From Owenia fusiformis (taxonomy: Eukaryota; Annelida; Polychaeta; Sabellida; Oweniidae): DNA of 64,000 nt. Below are positions 40,901-52,900 of the stretch, piece by piece. Position 1 is the first letter of the stretch. The number at the start of each line of letters is the position of its first letter. The notes under the pieces are model-generated. The model was not told the DNA's origin and searched no databases. It saw nothing but the letters and a program-made list of their open reading frames with translations. The stretch is taken from assembly GCA_903813345.2 (NCBI GenBank), contig CAIIXF020000001.1, positions 43,743,366-43,807,365 of the forward strand. The letters run 5' to 3'. A program made the position numbers and the translations under genes.

Positions 40901-43900
40901 ATATTCATCCATTGTGAATCAAATTATAAAAAAGTATCAGTTGATGTTTTTCACAAGTCGAGCAGTTCCAAAATACCACCCTTAAGATGATCATGTATTA
41001 CTGGAGTTGCCTGTTTGTTATAGCAGCTACTGCACTGATAAGCTTGGGTAAGTAAATGAAGTTGCATTTGGGAACATTCATGAACATTCTTGTGAATCAA
41101 GACCATTATGAATATGCATCAATAATATTAATATTCAACCCTTATTAACTCCTAAAAATTCAGCTCTAAGCTAATATAAATCAACTTAGAAAAATCGAGT
41201 CGGGGCAATCTGCGCGAGATTCGGTTTTTACTTGGTTCGGTTTTTCATTAAAGGAAGTACTTCATTCCCATGATTCAAAGTGCTTTTCTGCCATCGGTTC
41301 GGTTTAAGTTTGTACAACACACGTCTACAAATCCGGGGCAGGTTGATATTGTGTCATTTCATTTGTTTTGGGTGTATACTTTTTGTTTTGACACGAAACA
41401 AAAATATTTCCGCACTATATGGTGCATCATGGGTAGGGACTGCTGTGAAATAATGAACGTAAGTGACATCTATCTCAAATTAAATGTTCTTATAAGTTAT
41501 TAATTGCGCATGCGTTACAATAATTTGAACCAATTAAAGTGCTGAATTTAATGCGCATGCGCTAAAAACCGAACCAAAAAATGGAATCTCGCGCAGATTG
41601 CCTCTAGTGGAAAAATCTTAATATTCTAATAAATTTATATTTCTTTGTTGTCACAATTTTATTCAAAGTGTTGTCTCATTCCATGTCTATTTTGATTCAG
41701 ATCAAGCATGACTCATGTAAATCTTTACTCTAAACCCAAGTATTTCCTTTAAAGGGAATGCGAAGTTTCATGTTCTAATTTACACGCTGACTACTTATAA
41801 CCATCATCTATCACTTCAGCTCACTCATGGGACACGTCGTGTTTGAACTAACATATAATTCAAGTTCAAAGTACCCATATCTGGATCGCTGCGGATGCCG
41901 CCATTGTTGTGTATCAATGACGTCATTGATGCCATAAAATTGATGCCTGGGAAGTGTCGCTATATAATCACGTCATACTCAGATCGCAGAAATAAAACAT
42001 ATTTCACTGATATTTTATAACTGTTTCTGTCCACTTAACATTGTTGCCGCATGTTCATGTCCATATCATATTATATTATATTATATATATTTGGAAAGGT
42101 TGTTGCAATGTCTTTTTTCAAATGTTTGTATTTATTTTCTCCAATGTGATATAGCAAGTTTATAGGCTAGGTAGAAAAATCATTAAACTTATGAGATATC
42201 GGCTGCCCGATTCGCAATTTAACTGGTTTTGACTGAAAAGTCATCGCATTATATTCCACTTGAAAAATATCCACTAGAATTATTATCCCATCGAACGAAG
42301 TTCGGAGGGATTTGGGAACGCCTCCGTCCGTCCGTACGTACGAAAATAAGTGGAACTTTAAAAGCTTCAGTCACATTTGCTCAATGCGACCACACGTCGA
42401 TCGTATTTCCCTGAAATCAGTAAATTTCTGCAGCAAACATATGAAAACTACAGTCGACTTAAAGCCACCTTGCGGTCTACGTACACAGCATATCCAGTTT
42501 TTACAGGGCGTAGAGTCGGGGTTAAAACTTTTTCTTTCCTGTGGTCACCGTAGATATCAACAAGCAGCAGCCAAACCGTAGGTCCCACGACGACCGTACG
42601 TCGGGTTCACGGTCGACTTGCGGCTGCCTTTGGATTTCATAGGTTACAATTGACCTTTCCGAACCATAGAACCCCTTGTGGATGCCTTCAAGAAAAACTA
42701 CGCACGTCAGGGCCGCCCTACGCTGATCGTGCGTCATCATTTATCAGCCGTACGGAATCGTAGTTTTTCCTCATAATCAAGATACGCCGTACAGCTATCT
42801 TAGCAAATGTGACTGCTAAATTATCTGACTGCAGAAATACTTAGGCAACCGTAGAAATTCTACTTCCCACAGAAATGAAAGACCGTACGGTCCCCGTAAA
42901 AATGTGACATGAGGCTAAGAAGGATAGTAATTGAATATGGTTTTAAAATTTAATTAAAAAATTTTCTTCGAATACTTGTTTTAAAGATAAACATAAACGC
43001 AATGAATATTAAAGTACGAACACGTATTTTTTGTAATGAGACTAGCAAATTAAATCATCACCGAGATTGCATTCTTGGAAATTCAAGATGGGTTGGTTGA
43101 ATTAATTTTATTACGTTTTATTCAAATAGTTTGCATTCGCCTGATAGAACTAGCATTCTCTGTTCGCATTTAGGGCTAGACCTAATAAAAGTTAAAAAGT
43201 CACGAATCCCAGATTGTTTCAAGTGTAAATAAAGAATAAATGTAACCTGCATTCCATGTCTAGATAGGTAAAAAGCAATTCTGAAAATGCCGGCGTTAAT
43301 ATTCTATTGAAATCGTTCTTTATTATGGGTGGTATATACGTATTCTTTTATTTGGTTTTGGAACGACAACAACTCGGCATTCATTTTTTGATTCAAAAAT
43401 GGCGCCACAAAACTTTTGGAATGCCAAGGCATCAATCTGGCATCAATGATGTCATAACAATGTCGTAAAGAACCACTTTACGGTTGAAATGGCAGCTCCG
43501 TGGTCCAGTTCATATGCAAAACCCGGGGCTCAATAACAATTACAAGGATAATGATAGGACAAAACTTTGCATTCCCTTTAAGTGTTTGCTCTTGATGAGT
43601 CCATTCAAAAAGGGGTGCAAGTCTATTTGAAAAGGGGTGCAAGTTTTTAAAACAAACTTACAGTTTTATATATGAACAAGGTGAACACTATCATGCCAAA
43701 AATCCAAAACAGCTGTCTCAGAATTTACAAAGCATGCCCAAACTATTCACTTCTAGATTATCATAATATCATTTGCATATCATGAAATAATTTCAAATCA
43801 ATCTGTCAACCTGGGAACTGGTTTACCTGCAAACAAGCTGACAAGAAGAAGTGAGATGCACCAACTGCAAATTGTTTCATTCTATTAATTTTTTCCTCTG

Positions 43901-46900
43901 TAATATGTCAAGTTAATTTTTTTCATCTGATGTAAAAAATTATAAAATCTAAATTCCAACACATTACTGTATAAGTGGTAATTTTGCCTAATCATTTAAT
44001 TTGCCTATTGCCTAAGTTTTGCCAGGCTGGGAAAATTAAATGTCGGAAATATTGTCTTCATAATGTTATCCAATGGGAAGTTTCTTGTCATTGTAATTTT
44101 AAAAATGTTAGCAATTTGCAACACTAATTATTTACTATGAATGTATTAAGTTAAAACATGGATTAACATGAAAATCTTTCAAAGATTTTTGCAGGGTTAA
44201 TTGCCCACAGGTTGTAGGGGCAATAGGACTTTAACGATCCGAGTATTTAAACATGGGAACATGCTATAGTACTGTATTTTGATCACATCATACTACACTG
44301 ACCATTCACACTATACCAATTCTATCAACTATGATATAAAAATAAGGGACATCTGCCTTGTATAACATTTTGTATTATTGTTCATAATTTTTTTATACAT
44401 GTAGTAACATGATTAAATACAAAAATTGAATGCAGATCTTGAGGTAGATATCATATCTTAATACGAATGACAATTTAATTCAATCAACCCCAAAAGAATG
44501 AAATTTAATTTTCCTGTTATTTTCCCTTTCCCTTATATATCTAGACATGCACCAATCATTGTAGAAGCCTGTGAAGTACCTCAGGGTAAAAGCATTGGAG
44601 TAGGACGTAAATGGGTATCGAAAAACAAATGTGTAAGCTGTAAATGTACAACTAAAGGCTTGAGTTGCAAACGTGGCAAAAAGACCAATTGCCGATCAGG
44701 TTGTCTCGAGGGCCCAATAATCCATGATGTTGGATCCATAATTCAACAAAATGAAACACATAGCTGCGAATGTATGGCAGGAGTTTACATAGATCATATT
44801 GTATGCAATGGTAAGCAGAGAACATGCAAACTATTTGAATATATGGTTCAATATCTTGTAGAACATGTTCTGGCAGTTGGGATAGTGGTACCCCTCATAA
44901 TTTCATCTTTACAATTGCAATTTACAATATAAAAACCAATGTCAGACATGTAATTCAATGATTTAGTTCAATATGTTCATTTATACATTGTATATTTAGA
45001 AAAAAGCTCACATGGTTGGATCAAATGGGGACCTTGGAGTGAATGTGCTAATTGTGAAACACATCCTTCTAACCGCAAGGTGCGTCATCGCATATGTGTT
45101 GATACACTTGGAAAGGAGGTAGATGCTGCTCTGTGTGAAGGAGATGCAAGAGAAATAGAGCAATGTTGTGGTGATAAAGGTTTGTTTTTGTATTTCTGTC
45201 ATAAAGTGGAACAATTCAGGACTATGTACTTCATGCTAATGCTAGCTTTCCCATTTTTCTCCTTTATTTGTTTATTAGAAGAAGAATTCCCTTGGGTGGT
45301 TTCCATATCTAACAACAACAGACATTTTTGTGGAGGAGTTATCATCTCAGATGTTTGGATCCTCACAACAGCTCACTGTTTGTGTGAATGGAAGTACAAC
45401 TGCTGTACAAAGCAAAAACAATTTAAGTGAGGGATCTTTCACAATTTTTGGCAAAATACATAAAACTCTATGGAGCGAGTATTTAGATAGACAAGTTTTC
45501 TAAATGATAAACAAATCACTGTTATTCAACTGTTTCAGCATATCGAACTGCCCCCTTATGACAGACTGGCGTGTAACTGCTGGTGTGCTCAAACTGTCTT
45601 CCAACAAAGGTCAAATCAAGCAAATAAGTGAAGTCATTATACATGAAGACAATGCTCCATTTGATTCTGCCAACCCGAAACAATCTGGTCCTGATATTGC
45701 ATTGCTAAAACTAGACAGTCCCCTACAACTGAACACGCCTGATGTGCAACCAGTTCAGTTACCAACCAGTCTATGTAAAGGAAAAACTGATGCTGAATGT
45801 CAAGCCCACATTGGAAAAGAAATGAATTTCTGGTCCTGTCAGACGGCAGGGTGGGGCATCAAAGATGGTACAGTGTATATGCTTAACTAATCTATAACCT
45901 TAAATTTAATTGCATATATATACATTAAAGTACCAGAAGTATCTTGGTTTGAACTAAAAACTTTAGTAAACAACAATTAAAATGGTCATGATAGCTATCC
46001 GGCTCCATTCCCAAGAATAGCGCTGATTTCGCTGTCACCTGATGTGTACTTTCACCTATTTAGTCAAAAAACTATCATCAGGGAAGTTGAAATGGTCAGA
46101 GGTAATTGCAGAAGAAAGTGATGAAACCTTTATAACAACACTACCCTCTGGAGGATTTAGCACCACATGTCAAGTAAGAGCCTAATACTAATTAGAAGTA
46201 GTGTGCCTTAAACCTTTTTAAACCTTTTTAGGCCATATGTTCTACACTTATATTATCTTGGCATTGGTTAGCGCAACATTTTAGAGACTCTTCACTATAT
46301 ATATTCAGATACATGTTAAACTTTATCATATGTTGGCGTAGTATACCTTTTCTTGAAATACAAACTCTCCATTTACATTCCTGTAGTCTTGAATAAATGT
46401 GAGTGAAACACACGAGTATAGAAACTAATTCTAAACACTACTCAATAATGTTAATTTCCAATAATTTTATTAAGTGTTAGCATATGACTTAATGGGGTAG
46501 AATACTGACATACTAAAAAGAACTGATACCTTGAATTTTATACATTTACAGGGTGATGGTGGGGCACCATTAATGTGTCAACCTGACAATGGGCCACCTG
46601 TTACTGTAGGTATTTTAAGTCACATTTTCCCAGACAATCCTTGTGGCGTATCTCGTGATACTAGGACATATCATACATCCATACCAAGTCAACTGAATTG
46701 GATTCTCAAACACATAACTGGTACAGCATTTAAACATACTTTTACACCTAGAAGTTTATGATACCAAAGTAAGCCGCTACTTTAATCAAGAATGGGTCTC
46801 ACTTAAAGTTCTTATATCTAAAAGTATCATATACAGTACTAGAATTGATCTCAAATTCTTGGGAAATCATATCCACAAATGGTCAGGGATTTCATATTCC

Positions 46901-49900
46901 AGAATGGAGGTATGGTAGTTCCAGTGATTGTGATTGTGACAGAAATGAGCAACAGAGGAGTGTTTTCCTGCAATCCAAGTCCTGTGTTTTCCCAGAGAAT
47001 GGAATAACCGCAAAGGCTGTAGAGGAAATGTATCAGCGATTTAAGGATGATTGTTACATTCTCCAGAAGAAATCATGTATCTGCTATGGTATGATTTAAA
47101 GTTTTATGAATTACATGTATTTTTGGTTTTCCCTAATGTTGCTCTAATGCTATGTCATCAAAATAAATTTGGAAAAGTATAGAATACAAAATGAATGAAT
47201 GTGAACAATAAGGGTATATAACATTTCTAGAACTACATTGAATTTTTTTTAGAAAACCTAAATTCTAAACAGTGCGAGGATAACCAAGGCATCTGTGGTG
47301 AACATGGACGATGTATTGACTATGTCTTTTTCCTCATCTGTCAGTGTGATCCATATTACTCGGGAGAACTTTGTGATATGAAAAATGGTATGTAAATGAA
47401 GCTCTCTAAGATTGTAGTTTATTTGGAGCTGAACTGCTTTTCTTAGAAATGTAACAGATACAGGGCGACACAAAAATGACACTCACTAATTTTCTCAATA
47501 ATTAAGGGAGCTTAGTGATTTTTTGTGTAGATAGAGTGTTCAATAGATAAATGTTTATTGAACTTGGATAGCATTAATGACTTTGAGCTTTAGAGAAATC
47601 CTGTTTTCTGTCTAGGCATACTCTCAGTGAAATTGTCAAAAAATTTATTATTTACAGAAGTAAGCTGCCCGATGTATTGTGGTGAATATTTGCTGGGTAA
47701 TAGAACAGTAGAATGCCTGATACATGAAGGACATCAAACATGTGAGTGTCCCAGTGAAAGAGTGTATGATCTACTATGTATACCAGTAGAGGGATCGCAT
47801 TCTATGTATACTGGTGGTTCTAAAAAGTAAACGACTTCAACAAGAGAAATAGTCATGAAGAAAGAACAGAGATGCTTAACTGACATGTCATGCTCTACAT
47901 AGAGTCTAAAACTCTTGAAAATGGTAGTCTGATATGAATAAAATAAAGAAATCTCTGTATTAGAAAAGGATGTTGGTTAATTTGATTGTGAACATATTGC
48001 TTTAAAGTGTCCTTATAAGGACAGAGGGCCTCCTATATTCTTCTTGTCATTATAATTCAACAGAACCCAAAATAACAAAATATTTTTCTTACTTGTGACC
48101 TCTTAATGTTTTAAGGCACTCCCAGTTTTTCAATGACCATATACATATGCTTCCATCTTCACTGCAGGAGAACATATGACTGTTCTTGTAAAACTGAAGG
48201 CTGCTAATTGTCCCTGAAATAAATACATGAATGATCAAACAGACATATAATCTACTAAGATCTAGATATATTAGACATATTGGACAAGCAAACAGGCTGA
48301 CAAGTTTGCAAACAAACCAATGAGACAGACAAGAATGACACAGACCAATGATATATGCAAAGACAAAAAACAAACAAACTAATGAGCTCTAATGTGACAT
48401 ACAAGCAAGTGAAAAAACAGACAAATGGGACATACAAACAAACAAATCACTGGAGAAAAATAAAGGAAATAAACAAACAAAGAAAGAGGGCTCCAAGTGA
48501 GATAAATGAAAAATAAATCAATGAGATTTACAAGAAAGTAAAAACATAGATCAATGGGAAAGAAACATAACAAAACTGGTAGGCCATACAAGCAAGCGGA
48601 GACATTGGCAAATGAGACATAAAAACGAATAGACCATACACATAAACAACCAACAAAATTAAAACCTATTTAATATGAGTACAGAGTATAATACATCTAA
48701 TTTAGGACAGGAACAATTGGTCAAATTAAAATAATGAGGTAATATTTAAACAGGAATTGTCACATAGGTCAAATATAAAACAGTCATTCTTGAAAGATGT
48801 CACCGTATGACTGTATACCGTCATAATGTCTATTGCTGTGAATATTTATTCATCTATTCACCAATATGCATCTCCAGAATGTATAGTTTGGGTTTTAAAG
48901 ATATATATTAGGTTCCAAAGCAATATGGATGAAGGTGTTTCCATTAAAGTCTCAGCTCATGTTCAATATATAAACTTGCACTGACCTTCATGGTGTAGTA
49001 ATGAACCAAGTTCTACATTGGACTTGAGATTGAAGATTCTTATAGTCTCGTCTGTACTTCCAGAGGCCAGCGTACCATTACTGGCTGCAGCCACACATTT
49101 GATACAGCCACTGTGTGACTTATCAGTGAATGTCTGCTGTAGCTCATATACCTGGAGAACATAGAACTTATTATTTTTGCATAAATATTACTGTGTTTCA
49201 AATAGGTCTTTCACTTACACATATTTATGGTATAGTAGTTTAAATACAGGGTAATCAAAAACCACAACCCTGTATTTTCCTCATATCTTTGTCATTTTAG
49301 GAAATTACACCCTGTTATTTGGCACATTTGTATTTCATTCAATTTCGTACCATCCTACCATATTTCATGACCATCAGATTGATAGTAATAGCAATGTTAC
49401 AGCACTTTGAACATTATGCCCCAGTTGTGGCCATCATTGCGCTGTAAGTAAACCTGGACAAGTTGTCAATGACCCGACTGCATTCATAAGGTACAGTCTG
49501 AAAGACACGTATGATCTCCCTTTGAAATACCCCCACAGGTAGAAGTCAGATACGGTCATTTTGGACAATGTGTGCAGGTTTGCCTACAGCGCAATAGCCG
49601 CCACTGGAGCATGTTGATCAAAGTGCTGTATTATTGTGACTATTCCATTCAGAGCATAAACCTAATGAGAGGATAACTGTCACTAAAGGAGAAGTTGTTT
49701 TGAAGGGATAGCCAGCCTCCAATTCATCAACTTCGATTTTGGACTACTTAATATATACATGTATAGGTAAATATTATTCATTCTTTTATATTAACATTAA
49801 TGAAACGAACCGTTTCGGTAACCAGCATAATTGAGGCTGTACCTTAAGGTTCAGCTGGAAAGTAACATTTTGGTAAAAAATTGCTATACCTGCACATGTT

Positions 49901-52900
49901 ATTTTCTGGTACAAAATTAAGTATGAAGGCATGTGTATATTTCCTTGCTTTTTTCAGGAAAGTATCATTACATTGTCTTCTTTTAGTAAACCTGGAAACA
50001 GGTCAATGGTAGATCCTGTGTTGTCTGAAAATTTTGAAAGAAAATTTTGAAAAATAGAAAGTGTGAAATATCAGAATTTCCCGGAGTCCCCATTAACCTC
50101 TTACCAGATATACTAAAAGAAGATAATTTAATGATTCTTTCCTGAAAAAAGCAAGGAAATTAACACATGCCTTCATACTTTATAGTGTACCAGAAAATAA
50201 CATGTGCAGGTACAGTGGGGGACATAAAGAATTACAAAAGCTATGGAAATTACATGCTGTCGCACATATAATAAATTCTTACCTCAGTGTATTCAGTGCT
50301 CTATAAGTCCAAATATAGTGGAATTTGCGTCCATAATGACAAATAAGAACTTAAAAATTTGAAGTGGAATTCACATATTAATGCCGACTCTTCAAATGTT
50401 GAGGTGATTTTGGAGCCTGATTGCGCCGCAATGTGGATTGGCTCCCAGAATGCAACATGACACGTGTCAGCTTTTAAAATGCCGTTCCGCCATTTTGAAA
50501 TCTGTCATGAGTAAATCATGGCGTAGAATAATGGAAATAACGTCACAACGCATGCGCGTAAATCGACATTTCATGGTCCAAAGATATATAAAACATCAAA
50601 ATCCACCCACAGATCTTTCGGCCTTTTAATGATTTAATTTTCGGGATATTTTGCTAAAATCCCCCATTGGCCGCCATTATAAACTTTGAAAAAACCCAAA
50701 TCCTCATCATTTCATATCATTCGTTAAGTGATCTAAACAACTCCAATCGCTTAGGATTCAACGGATTCTAAGAGATCAAAGCTAATACAATATGTTGACA
50801 ACCCCCGTTTCAATATTTGCCGCATAATCTTTCGGCCTTTTAGGTTATAAATTTGTCAATATTTTGATTTTCGACCATTAATGACGTACTTGGATCCGAG
50901 ATTCATTGTCCCGGGATTCATGACGCTATTTCCATTATTCTATTCGTTCGATTTAGTAGAGATTTATCCATCATTTGCAGGTATCAAGCTTTGGATTCAT
51001 TTATTGTGCTACTTAAGTGAATGGGAATTATTTTTCTACCGCTTGGGAGAGTTTGAGACACGAAACTTAGATTTTAGCTCATTGTGACAACTTTTGAGGG
51101 TTGAGATTTATTTTTGTCCCCCACTTTAGCAATTTTTTACCAAAATGTTATTTTCCAGCTGTACCTAAAACTTTGTCAGAAGTTGATAGAAATTTGAATT
51201 TTATCTCAATAACCACTAATCCAGCTTATTTTCAACCCCCAGTTTTCAACACAAAAGTATACGCTGGGGGTTGATTAGTTCAACAAGTTAAACCCAATAC
51301 CACGGCTTTCATTTATTAATCTGAATGTTATTGTTGATTGGGTTTAACTTCCGTGCCATAGTTTTATTTGTTGCAAATTCTCACTTTCAGTTATAAATTA
51401 AGGTCAGGGTGCATGATGGGAAATTTTCTGCATTCCTCAATTGAGTCCAATGTTATTTTTCAAACAAGAATCACTCCTTCCCTTCATTGTCTATATCTTC
51501 CAGTTTTGCACAAAGGGTGCACTTATGTGCCTAGAAAAGACTTGTGAGAAGAATGTTTTGATAAAGTGTATAAAAAACAAGAAATTTCAGTGAAAAAATA
51601 AGAAAATTTTCAGAAATTTTTTTCACTGAATTTTCTCATTTTTTATACATTTTACAAAACAAACCTTCTCACAAGGCTTTTCTAGGCACAGAAGTGCACT
51701 CTTTGTGCAAACTTGGAAGATGTAGAATGTGGGGAAGGAGTTATTCATGTTTGAAAAATAACATGTGACTCAATTGAGGAATGCAGAAAATTTCCCAACA
51801 TGCACCCAGTCCTTAAGGTGCAAGAAAGTTAACAGGAAATGACAAAACAGGAAGTGACAATTTTTTTGCATTTTTAGACATTTTTTGAACAAAGATAACA
51901 GAGTTCTGTTTTGACCTCCGGTCAATTCAACTAGTTTCAAATACCATTTACAGGTCCAGGATCACAATGTTCATGGTCAGAATGACCCTAAACATGATGA
52001 AATAACCTTTTCAGCCCTCTGAAAATGTGACTGAAAAATAGCTAAAAGTAGGAGGTAGGAAAGGTCACTGAACAGAATCTTTTGAATTTTTCAGAAAATG
52101 TGCCCAATATATTGCTCTAAATGATACAATCTTTGAAGATTTGATATAATTCATAGAAAAAGAAGAAAAAAATGAAAAAACTGATTTGAAAAGCGATCTA
52201 TTTTCCTTTTTATGACCGCCATTTTTGTTTAAGGTTCAGCTGGAAAGTAACATTTTGGTAAAAAATTGCTATACCTGCACATGTTATTTTCTGGTACAAA
52301 ATTAAGTATGAAGGCATGCGTGTATTTCCTTGCTTTTTTCAGGAAAGTCTCATTATACTGTCTACTTTTAGTAAACCTGGAAACAGGTCAATGGTAGCTC
52401 CTGTGTTGTCTGGAAACTTTGAAAGAAAATTTGGAAAAATAGAAATTGTGAAATATTCGAATTTCCTGGAGTTACCATTGAACCCCTACTAGATATTCTT
52501 AAAGAAGGCAATGTAATGATACATTCCTGAAAAAAAGCAAGGCAATTGACACATGTCTTCATACTTTATTTTGTACCAGAAAATAACATGTGCTGGTATA
52601 GCAATTTTTTACCAAAATGTTACTTTCCAGCTGTACCTTAAGACAATTTTCTAAAATTTCAAAGATTGTATCAGTTAGAGCATCATATTGGGCACATTTT
52701 CTGAAAAATTCAAAAGATTCTGTTCAGTGACCTTCCCTAGCTCCTACTTTTAGCTTTTTTTTCAGTCACACTTTCAAAGGGCTAAAAAGGTTATTTCATT
52801 ATGTTTAGGGTCATTCTGACCATGCACATTGTGATCCTGGTCATGTAAATGATATGTGGAAATAGTTGAATTGACTGGAGGTCAAACCAGAACTCTGTTA

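Noticed and set aside
42229-42740. Several overlapping frames near a GC-rich patch
   Set aside because: The patch is a CCGT-headed repeat plus a CGTACG-rich element with inverted ends; the frames are not conserved in style or supported by splice sites.
48089-48591. Overlapping Cys/Leu-rich minus-strand frames resembling membrane protein
   Set aside because: Apart from the true PAK1IP1 exon at 48093-48213, these read through an ACAAACAAA/GACAGACAA simple repeat.
50438-51087. Short plus-strand frames of 63 and 68 codons
   Set aside because: They lie inside the TA-type transposon insertion and recur, broken, in its second copy at 56450-56752. No transposase motif is seen.
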